Positions 57,520 through 64,000 of a stretch of 64,000 nt of DNA are shown piece after piece. The notes below the pieces were generated by a model. That model did not search any database. It saw only the letters and a program-made list of their open reading frames with translations, and was not told the origin of the DNA. Positions within the stretch are counted from its first letter, which is position 1; every line of letters begins with the position of its first letter. Source of the stretch: Alloyangia pacifica (GTDB lineage Bacteria; Pseudomonadota; Alphaproteobacteria; Rhodobacterales; Rhodobacteraceae). Location of the stretch: contig NZ_JAIVKX010000007.1 of NCBI RefSeq assembly GCF_020524285.1, forward strand, positions 1-64,000, read 5' to 3'. Position numbers and translations under genes: made by a program.

Positions 57520-58761
57520 TTGATCCCGAGCACGGCGGAGAGTTTCGAACCAAGGTGGGGACAGGCCCCGATACGGCGCGTTCTGGTGGTGGATGACAGT
57601 CCGCTGCAGTTGCGCATCCTTTCGGCGATGTTGCAGCGTTGGGGGCTCGAGGTGCATCAGGCGCAGGGCGGGGCCGAGGCGCTGCGGCTCTGCGACGTGA
57701 TGCGCCCCGATGCGGTGCTGTCGGACTGGATGATGCCGGGGATGGACGGGCTCGAATTCTGCCGGTTGTTCCGGGCGCAATGCGGCGAGCGCTACGGCTA
57801 TTTCATCCTGCTCACCAGCAAGAGTGACAAGGCCGAGATCGCCCGCGGGCTCGACGCCGGGGCGGATGATTTCCTCACCAAGCCGGTGAACGCCGGCGAG
57901 CTGCGGGCCCGGATCAACGCCGGGGCACGGATCCTGCAGATGCAGCGCCAGCTTTCGGCAACGCTGGGGCGGCTGCAGGCGGCCTATGACGCGGTGGACC
58001 GCGACCTGCAGCAGGCCCGCACCATTCAGGAGGCGCTGGTGCCGCGCCGCAGCCGGCGCATCGGCGCCTCGCAGGTGAGCCTGCTGCTGAAGCCCTGCGG
58101 CCATGTCGGCGGCGATCTCGTCGGCAGCTTCTCGCATTGCGAGCGCAGCGTAGGGCTCTACAGCATCGACGTTTCGGGGCACGGCATCACCTCGGCGCTG
58201 ATGACCGCGCGGATCGCCGGGCTGCTGGGCGGAGATTTCCCGGATCAGAACATCGCGCTCGAGCGTATCGTGCACGGCACGCTGTTTCGCCCGCCCGAGG
58301 AGGTGGCGCGGCGGCTGAACGAGCGGCTGGCGGCGGATCCGGGGGTCGAGCAATACCTGACCATGGCCTATGCCGTGGCCGATCTCGATTCCGGCAGGGT
58401 CGAGCTGGTGCAGGCCGGCCACCCGCCGCCGCTGCTGCTGCGTGCCTGCGGCGGGGCCGAATTCGTGGGGCAGGGCGGGCTGCCGGTCGGGCTGATCCCC
58501 GGCGCCCGTCACGAGCGACTGTGCCTGCAGATGCACCCCGGCGACCGGCTCCTGCTCTACTCCGACGGGCTGACCGAGGCGCTGATGCCCGATGGCACGC
58601 AGCTCGACCTTGCGGGGCTGCGGTCGCTGGCGCTCGAGGTGCAGGGCCGGGGCACGGAATACCTCGACGACCTGTTCTGGAGGCTCACCCAGCGCACGCG
58701 CAGCGGTGTGCGTCTGGAGGACGATGTCTCGGCGGCCTTGCTGGAGTTCGGCGGGAAGTGA
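57520..58761 (+). CDS. response regulator with PP2C-type phosphatase output (RsbU/SpoIIE-like)
   Basis: A 413-residue protein. The N-terminal receiver (residues 19-140) has VLVVDDSPLQ, phospho-acceptor Asp69 in LSDWMMPG and Lys121 in LTKPV. A coiled linker (about 145-175, ATLGRLQAAYDAVDRDLQQA) precedes a PP2C SpoIIE phosphatase with metal ligands GGDLVG (Asp199), IDVSGHG (Asp217) and C-terminal YSDGLTEA and EDDVSAALLEF. Such proteins dephosphorylate anti-sigma antagonists. TTG at 57520 is the likely start, behind GAAAGGA. It is divergent from the Hpt gene. The architecture matches Pseudomonas HsbR. Confidence 0.9.
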   Translation: MIPSTAESFEPRWGQAPIRRVLVVDDSPLQLRILSAMLQRWGLEVHQAQGGAEALRLCDVMRPDAVLSDWMMPGMDGLEFCRLFRAQCGERYGYFILLTSKSDKAEIARGLDAGADDFLTKPVNAGELRARINAGARILQMQRQLSATLGRLQAAYDAVDRDLQQARTIQEALVPRRSRRIGASQVSLLLKPCGHVGGDLVGSFSHCERSVGLYSIDVSGHGITSALMTARIAGLLGGDFPDQNIALERIVHGTLFRPPEEVARRLNERLAADPGVEQYLTMAYAVADLDSGRVELVQAGHPPPLLLRACGGAEFVGQGGLPVGLIPGARHERLCLQMHPGDRLLLYSDGLTEALMPDGTQLDLAGLRSLALEVQGRGTEYLDDLFWRLTQRTRSGVRLEDDVSAALLEFGGK

Positions 58762-58843
58762 GCCTGCTGGGCCAGGGCCAGAGCCTCTCGGCTTGGGTCA
58801 GGCCCGGATCAGACACTCCAGGGGGGGGCGACCAGCCGTGGAG

Positions 58844-59281
58844 TCAGGCCAGCGCGCGGCGCAGGAAGTCGCGGTCTCCGGGGTTGCCGAGGATCTCTGC
58901 GGCCAGCACCGGGTCCATCCACACGGCCTGATGGCCGGGCTCGCTGGGGGCGCCGCGCGGCAGCACCGGGCGGGCGGCGTAGATGATGCAGAGCTTCTCG
59001 GCCCAGAGGTCGTATTCCGGCATGTAGGTGAAGCGGCGGAAGGCGCCGAGCCGGCGCGGCGCGCCAATTTTCCAGCCGGTCTCTTCGAAGACCTCGCGGT
59101 GCAGCGCCGCGATCGGCGACTCGCCCGCGTCGATGCCACCGCCGGGCAGCTGGTACTCGGGCCAGGGATCTGCCTGATGGGTGACCAGCACCGCCCCGTT
59201 TCGCGGCAGGATGGCATAGGCCCCGGGGCGCAGGGTGTACCGGCGCCCGGATTCGGGCGGTTCGCCGTATCTTGCGGTCAT
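58844..59281 (-). CDS. Nudix hydrolase
   Basis: A 145-residue Nudix protein with the box GGIDAGESPIAALHREVFEETGW (about residues 48-70), complete in its REx2EE metal-binding core. The family hydrolyses nucleoside diphosphate derivatives; the substrate here is unknown. The start at 59281 (MTARYGEP) is chosen over 31 upstream codons that lack similarity. It is divergent from hslO. Confidence 0.88.
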   Translation of the reverse strand: MTARYGEPPESGRRYTLRPGAYAILPRNGAVLVTHQADPWPEYQLPGGGIDAGESPIAALHREVFEETGWKIGAPRRLGAFRRFTYMPEYDLWAEKLCIIYAARPVLPRGAPSEPGHQAVWMDPVLAAEILGNPGDRDFLRRALA

Positions 59282-59357
59282 CGGTCCCCCTTGGTTCCCG
59301 TGTTTTTGCTGCTTATATGGGGCCGATATGCCAAGATCCGGCAGATAAGGAAACCCC

Positions 59358-60353
59358 ATGACCATCGGCAGCAAACTCGCCTGGGACGATACCGTCCTGC
59401 CATTTCAATTGGATCACGCCGACATCCGGGGCCGCGTGGCGCGGCTCGACGGGGTGCTGAACGGGGTCCTCAGCCAGCACGACTACCCCGAGCCCGTCGA
59501 GGCGCTGGTCGCGGAGATGACTCTGCTGACCGCGCTGATCGGGCAGACCATGAAGCTGCGCTGGAAGCTTTCACTGCAGGTGCAGACCCGCGGCGCGCTG
59601 CGCATGATCGCGACCGATTACTTCGCTCCCGCCAAGGAGGGCGAGCCGGCCCGGCTGCGCGCCTATGCCAGCTACGACCCCGAGCAGGTCACCGATGCCC
59701 CGGCCTACGACCAGCTCGAGGACGGCTATTTCGCCGTGCTCATCGACCAGGGCAAGGGCACCACGCCCTACCAGGGCATCACCCCGCTTGCGGGCGGTGC
59801 GCTGGCGCGCTGCGCCGAGAGCTACTTTGCCCAGTCCGAGCAGATTCCGACCCGTTTCATGCTCAACTTCGGCAATGTGCCGCAGGCGGATGGCTCCTCG
59901 CACTGGCGTGCCGGCGGCGTCATGCTGCAGCACATGCCCAAGGCTTCGCCCTTCGCCAAGCCCCCGGTCGACGGCGAGGGCGGCAGCGGCGAGAACGGCG
60001 TGCTGCGCCCCGAGGACCTGCTCGGCGATGACGATCACGGCGAGAACTGGCGCCGCGTGAACTTCCACCTCGATACGGTGGACGAGCTGGAGCTGATCGG
60101 CCCCGACCTGCCTCCGACCGACCTTCTGGTGCGGCTCTACCACGAGGAAGGGCCGCGGGTCTTCGACGCCCAGCCGGTGCGCTTCGGCTGCACCTGCTCC
60201 GAGGATCGCGTGCGCCAGTCGCTGTCGATCTACTCGGCGCGGGACATCGAGAAGATGACCACCGACGACGGCAAGGTCACCGCCGACTGCCAGTTCTGCG
60301 GCGCGCATTACGAGCTCGACCCGGAAACGGTCGGTTTCGAGGCGAAGAAGTGA
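59358..60353 (+). CDS. hslO: redox-regulated chaperone Hsp33
   Basis: A 331-residue holdase activated by oxidation. The C-terminal zinc-binding cysteines are present as CTC (in FGCTCSED) and CQFC (in ADCQFCGAHYELD). The N-terminal domain shows PYQGITPLAG and the usual order of segments. The ribosome binding site AAGGA precedes the ATG. It overlaps the next gene by 4 nt (GTGA). Confidence 0.94.
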   Translation: MTIGSKLAWDDTVLPFQLDHADIRGRVARLDGVLNGVLSQHDYPEPVEALVAEMTLLTALIGQTMKLRWKLSLQVQTRGALRMIATDYFAPAKEGEPARLRAYASYDPEQVTDAPAYDQLEDGYFAVLIDQGKGTTPYQGITPLAGGALARCAESYFAQSEQIPTRFMLNFGNVPQADGSSHWRAGGVMLQHMPKASPFAKPPVDGEGGSGENGVLRPEDLLGDDDHGENWRRVNFHLDTVDELELIGPDLPPTDLLVRLYHEEGPRVFDAQPVRFGCTCSEDRVRQSLSIYSARDIEKMTTDDGKVTADCQFCGAHYELDPETVGFEAKK

Positions 60354-60952
60354 GCCGCGTCCGGGATCAGATCGATCTGCTGAAACGGGCGCTGGAGTCG
60401 ACCTCCGGCGCGTCCTCCGATTTCGATCTGAACCCGGGCACGGTCCTGCCGGAGGGGCGCAAGCTGCGTCCCGCCGGTGTCCTCGCGGGGTTTGTCGCCT
60501 GCGAGCGGGGGCTCGAGCTGGTGCTGACCAAGCGCAGCTCGCGGCTCAAGCACCACCCCGGCCAGATCGCCTTTCCCGGCGGCAAGGTCGATCCCGGCGA
60601 CGAGGACGCGGTGGCCGCCGCCCTGCGCGAGGCGCGCGAGGAGGTGGGCCTGTCGGAAAGCCGGGTGGATGTGCTGGGCACATTGCCGCCGCACGAGACG
60701 GTCACCGGCTTCCGGGTGACCCCGGTGCTCGGCCTCGTGATGTACGATTTCGAGCCTGTCCCGGAGCCCGGAGAGGTGGCCGAGGTCTTCCGCGTCCCCT
60801 TCGAGCATATCGCCGCGCTGGGCAACTACAGTATCCAGGGGCGGCGCTGGCGCGGCAGCACGCGGCACTATTGGACGGTGCCCTTCGGCCCCTATTACAT
60901 CTGGGGCGCGACGGCACGGATGCTGCGCGGGCTGGCGGAGCGCATGGCATGA
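60350..60952 (+). CDS. Nudix hydrolase, CoA pyrophosphatase type
   Basis: A 200-residue Nudix enzyme likely to cleave CoA or acyl-CoA to phosphopantetheine. LVLTKRSSRLKHHPGQIAFPGG is the CoA-specific motif preceding the Nudix box (GGKVDPGDEDAVAAALREAREEVG). GTG start coupled to hslO and ATGA overlap with the CCA-adding enzyme gene indicate a three-gene operon. Confidence 0.9.
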   Translation: MSRVRDQIDLLKRALESTSGASSDFDLNPGTVLPEGRKLRPAGVLAGFVACERGLELVLTKRSSRLKHHPGQIAFPGGKVDPGDEDAVAAALREAREEVGLSESRVDVLGTLPPHETVTGFRVTPVLGLVMYDFEPVPEPGEVAEVFRVPFEHIAALGNYSIQGRRWRGSTRHYWTVPFGPYYIWGATARMLRGLAERMA

Positions 60953-62112
60953 GCCTTGGAAAGACCACGGTCACCGGCGACTGGCTGACCCGCGCCGAGA
61001 CGCAGCAGGTTCTGACCATGCTCGAAGACGGCGGGCATCAGGGCTACGTGGTCGGCGGCTGCGTGCGCAACGCGCTGATGGGCGTGCCGGTGAGCGATGT
61101 CGACATCGCCAGCGACGCGCGCCCGGAGCGGGTTGTCGAGCTGGCGCAGGCGGCCGGGCTGAAACCTGTGCCCACGGGCATCGAGCACGGCACGGTCACG
61201 GTGGTGGCGGGCGGCATCGGCCACGAGATCACCACCTTCCGCGCCGATACCGAGACCGATGGCCGCCGCGCGGTGGTGCGCTTTTCGGACGACATCGCCG
61301 AGGATGCGGCGCGGCGCGATTTCACCATGAATGCACTCTATGCCGATGCGCGCGGGCTGATCCTCGACCCGCTGGACGGCCTGCCGGACCTGCGCGCCCG
61401 CCGCGTCCGCTTCATCGGTACCGCCACCGACCGCATCCGTGAAGACTACCTGCGCACCCTGCGCTACTTCCGCTTCTCCGCCTGGTACGGCGATCCCGAG
61501 CAGGGCTTCGACCCCGAGGCGCTGGCGGGCATCGCCGAGACGCTCGAAGGGCTCGACACGCTGTCGCGCGAGCGCGTCGGGCAAGAGATGCTGCGCCTGC
61601 TGGCCGCGCCCGACCCGGTGCCTGCCGTGTCGGTGATGGCGCAGGTCGGCGTGCTGGCGCATGTGCTGCCGGGCGCCTCGGTGATCGCGCTGGGCCCGCT
61701 GGTGGCCGAGGAACAGAGACTGTCCGTCGCCCCGGACGGGCTGCGCAGGCTCGCGAGCCTCGGTGTGGAAGCGCCTGACCTGCGGCTGTCGAAGGCGCAG
61801 CAGCGGCACCTGGCCCTGTATCAGAGCCTGATCGGCACGCCGCAGGGCCCGGCGGAGCTGGCCTATCGCCACGGCGGTGACGTCGCGCAGAGCGTTCTGC
61901 TGCTGCGCGCCGCGAGCTTCCAGCAGCCGGTCAGCGAAGAGGCACTCTTCGAAATGGCCAAGGGCACCGAGGTGACCTTCCCGCTCTCGGCCAGGGATTT
62001 CATGCCCGCCCTAAAGGGCCCCGCGCTGGGCGAGGCGCTGCGTGCCGCCGAGAAACGCTGGATCGGATCGGGTTTCACGCTTACCAAGGCGGAACTTCTG
62101 TCTGACGAGTAA
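60949..62112 (+). CDS. cca: CCA tRNA nucleotidyltransferase
   Basis: A 387-residue class II nucleotidyltransferase that adds or repairs the 3' CCA of tRNA. The N-terminal VVGGCVRNALMG and the catalytic VSDVDIASDARPE (two aspartates), RRDFTMNALYAD, and REDYLRTLRYFRF (tRNA-binding region) are all present. The start at 60949 is translationally coupled to the upstream Nudix gene. It could instead be a poly(A) polymerase-like paralogue, but the family pattern favours CCA addition. Confidence 0.92.
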   Translation: MSLGKTTVTGDWLTRAETQQVLTMLEDGGHQGYVVGGCVRNALMGVPVSDVDIASDARPERVVELAQAAGLKPVPTGIEHGTVTVVAGGIGHEITTFRADTETDGRRAVVRFSDDIAEDAARRDFTMNALYADARGLILDPLDGLPDLRARRVRFIGTATDRIREDYLRTLRYFRFSAWYGDPEQGFDPEALAGIAETLEGLDTLSRERVGQEMLRLLAAPDPVPAVSVMAQVGVLAHVLPGASVIALGPLVAEEQRLSVAPDGLRRLASLGVEAPDLRLSKAQQRHLALYQSLIGTPQGPAELAYRHGGDVAQSVLLLRAASFQQPVSEEALFEMAKGTEVTFPLSARDFMPALKGPALGEALRAAEKRWIGSGFTLTKAELLSDE

Positions 62113-62121
62113 GCGCCTTCC

Positions 62122-62703
62122 ATGACTCTCGACCCGCTCTACGCCTTTGTCTTCTTCGGGCTCTTCTCGCCGGGTCCCAATGTCATCCTTCTGACGGCCT
62201 CGGGCGCGCGTTTCGGCGTGAAGCGCACTCTGCCGCATCTTTTCGGCGTGGTGATCGGCGTCGGCATCACCGCCGGGCTCACCGGGCTCGGGATTGCCGC
62301 GCTGCTGCAGCAGATGCCGCGGCTCGAGTTCGCGCTGCGCATCGCCGCCAGCGCCTGGATGCTCTACATGGCCTGGGGCCTGTGGAATTCCGAGCGCCGC
62401 AAGAAGGCCGAGGCCGCAAGGCCGATGACCTTGATCGAGGCGGTGCTCTTCCAGTGGGTGAATCCCAAGGTCTGGGCGGTGGCGCTGGCGGCGGCCTCGG
62501 CCTACCCGTCGATGCTGGGCCCCTGGGGCGAGGCGCTGCGGCTGGGCTCGGCCTTTTCGGGTCTGAACCTGGTCTGCTGCCTGTTCTGGACCTCGGCGGG
62601 CGCGCTTCTGACGTACCTGCTCTCGACCCCGGCGGCCTGGCGCTGGTTCACGCGGGCAATGGCCCTCGCACTGGCAAGTTTTTCCGTCATGGTGTTCCTG
62701 TAA
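62122..62703 (+). CDS. LysE/RhtB family amino-acid exporter
   Basis: A 193-residue membrane protein with about six helices. The N-terminal FVFFGLFSPGPNVILLTASGARFGVKRTLPH is the LysE signature (SPGPN), and VLFQWVNPKVWAVALA is the second diagnostic motif. It would export small amino acids or related metabolites; the substrate is unknown. It lies 9 nt after cca and may be co-transcribed. Confidence 0.9.
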   Translation: MTLDPLYAFVFFGLFSPGPNVILLTASGARFGVKRTLPHLFGVVIGVGITAGLTGLGIAALLQQMPRLEFALRIAASAWMLYMAWGLWNSERRKKAEAARPMTLIEAVLFQWVNPKVWAVALAAASAYPSMLGPWGEALRLGSAFSGLNLVCCLFWTSAGALLTYLLSTPAAWRWFTRAMALALASFSVMVFL

Positions 62704-62745
62704 GGCCTGACCTAGACCTTTTGGTCAAAGTACAGGACCTGACCC

Positions 62746-64000
62746 ATGTTTCGCCGTTTCGAGAGCATGGTCGATCCCTATGCGGACTATCCGCAGACGG
62801 ACCGGCCCCCGACCAAGCTGCTGCCCTTCATGCTCGACTATTCGCGGCCGTTCCGCCGGGTGTTCGTCTGGACGGCGCTGCTTTCTGTCGTGGTGGCCAG
62901 CATCGAGATCGGGCTGATCTGGGCCATGGGCTGGGTCGTCGACATCCTCGGCGGCGAGCCGGCGCAGGTCTGGGAGGCGCACGGCTGGCAGCTCATCGGG
63001 CTCGCGCTGTTCATCCTGCTGCTGCGGCCGCTGTTCCAGGCGCTGGACGTGCTGCTGCTGAACAACGCGATCATGCCCAACTTCGGCACGCTGGTGCGCT
63101 GGCGGGCGCACAAACAGGTGCTGCGCCAGTCGATCGGCTGGTTCGAGAACGACTTCGCCGGGCGCATCGCCAACCGCATCATGCAGACGCCCCCGGCGGC
63201 GGGCGAGGCGGTGTTCCAAGTCTTCGATGCGATCACCTTCTCGCTGTCCTACCTCGTGGGCGCATTGGTGCTGCTCGGCGATGCCGACGTGCGGCTGGTG
63301 ATCCCCATGCTGATCTGGCTCGCGCTCTACGCGGCGCTGATGAAATGGACGGTGACCCGTGTCGGCAAGGCGTCAAAGGCCGCCTCGGACGCCCGCAGCT
63401 TCGTGACCGGGCGCGTGGTGGATGCCTATACCAACATCCATTCGGTCAAGATGTTCGCCCACGATCGGCAGGAGCTCGACTACGCCAAGGAGGCGATCGA
63501 GGAAGCGCGGCGGACCTTCCAGGCCGAGATGCGGATCTACACCCTGATGGATCTGGGGCTGATGATGCTCAACGGTCTGCTCATCGTGGGGGTCGTCGGC
63601 TGGGCCATTGCGCTGTGGATGCAGGGTCAGGCCAGCACCGGCGCGGTGGCGGCGGCGACGGCGCTGACCCTGCGGCTCAACGCGATGACCGGCTGGATCA
63701 TGTGGGCGCTGACCACCTTCTTCCGCCAGCTCGGTGTGGTGGCCGAAGGGATGGAGACCATCGCCCAGCCGATCGAACTGGTCGACGCGCCGGAGGCCAA
63801 GCCGCTGCAGGTGACGAAAGGCGAGATTTCCGTCTCGGATCTCTCGCACCACTACGGGCGCGGCTGGGGCGGTCTGGACCGGGTGACGCTGACCATCAAA
63901 CCGGGCGAGAAGATCGGCCTCGTGGGCCGCTCGGGCACCGGGAAATCGACCCTCGTGAAGCTGCTTCTGCGGTTCTACGACCCTGAATCGGGCCAGGTCG
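62746..64000 (+). CDS. ABC transporter, fused permease and ATPase (partial)
   Basis: The first 418 codons of an ABC exporter, cut by the window edge. The transmembrane domain has several hydrophobic segments ([39 protein letters not shown]) and lies at about residues 25-330. The nucleotide-binding domain begins near residue 355, and Walker [10 protein letters not shown] is at about residues 392-400. It resembles half-size exporters of the ABCB type (MsbA/ATM-like); the substrate is not known. The start at 62746 is the first ATG in frame. Confidence 0.88.
   Translation, partial: MFRRFESMVDPYADYPQTDRPPTKLLPFMLDYSRPFRRVFVWTALLSVVVASIEIGLIWAMGWVVDILGGEPAQVWEAHGWQLIGLALFILLLRPLFQALDVLLLNNAIMPNFGTLVRWRAHKQVLRQSIGWFENDFAGRIANRIMQTPPAAGEAVFQVFDAITFSLSYLVGALVLLGDADVRLVIPMLIWLALYAALMKWTVTRVGKASKAASDARSFVTGRVVDAYTNIHSVKMFAHDRQELDYAKEAIEEARRTFQAEMRIYTLMDLGLMMLNGLLIVGVVGWAIALWMQGQASTGAVAAATALTLRLNAMTGWIMWALTTFFRQLGVVAEGMETIAQPIELVDAPEAKPLQVTKGEISVSDLSHHYGRGWGGLDRVTLTIKPGEKIGLVGRSGTGKSTLVKLLLRFYDPESGQV

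Overview
The window is high-G+C chromosomal DNA from an alphaproteobacterium, most likely a Rhodobacteraceae/Roseobacter-group organism. The gene content and order support this: dnaA-dnaN-recF-gyrB, the secB/dnaQ-coaE-aroE-maf block facing rho-mnmE-mnmG-rsmG-parA-parB, hrcA-grpE, fused maeB, and yjbH/yjbF. The RsmG start region and the rRNA leader also look roseobacterial. I cannot fix the genus. Almost everything is vertically inherited housekeeping DNA. No prophage, insertion sequence or CRISPR array was seen.

Layout. Positions 1-500 hold the 5' leader and promoter of a leftward rRNA operon whose 16S gene must lie beyond the left edge, followed by tRNA-Leu(CAG). Positions 1.2-10 kb hold an NDUFA9-like epimerase, a GFA-family protein, then gyrB, recF, dnaN and dnaA, and rpsT, all of the last five leftward. 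Positions 10.3-14.7 kb hold a small conserved-looking protein, an enoyl-CoA hydratase, mutM and ubiE-ubiB. Positions 14.7-21 kb are a damaged flagellar locus: flgD, fliK, a FlgJ-like rod-binding protein, a FlgN-like protein, then a 46-residue stub of flagellin joined tail-to-tail to flgE, then motB. Positions 21.2-25.9 kb are an exopolysaccharide module (YjbH, YjbF, sugar transferase, Wza-like export lipoprotein). Positions 26-33.3 kb hold a cytochrome c, idi, a Smr protein, mltA, a Tim44-like protein, fxsA, secB, dnaQ, coaE, aroE and maf.

The intergenic gap at 33.33-33.87 kb between maf and rho is the best candidate for the replication origin. It has six DnaA-box-like 9-mers, clustered GANTC sites and an A+T-rich tract. 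To its right, rho, mnmE, mnmG, rsmG, parA and parB run rightward with two perfect 16-bp parS centromere sites, one over the mnmG start and one inside rsmG. Several imperfect parS-like sites continue to about 47 kb. Downstream of parB are long GATC-rich palindromes that reuse sequence words from the candidate origin. Positions 40.9-48.1 kb hold hemW, rdgB and rph (leftward), hrcA and grpE (rightward) and mutS (leftward). Positions 48.3-64 kb hold maeB, a PfkB kinase, msrA, a DUF1810 protein, argG, a membrane protein, ilvA, a divergent Hpt / response-regulator-phosphatase pair, two Nudix hydrolases, hslO, a CCA-adding enzyme, a LysE-type exporter and the start of an ABC exporter.

The most notable observations are the fliC/flgE junction at a 10-bp shared sequence, which suggests that the middle of a flagellar cluster was deleted or inverted; the origin-centromere organisation with parS sites embedded in coding sequence; and an Hpt plus receiver-PP2C pair that resembles the HptB-HsbR arm known from Pseudomonas.
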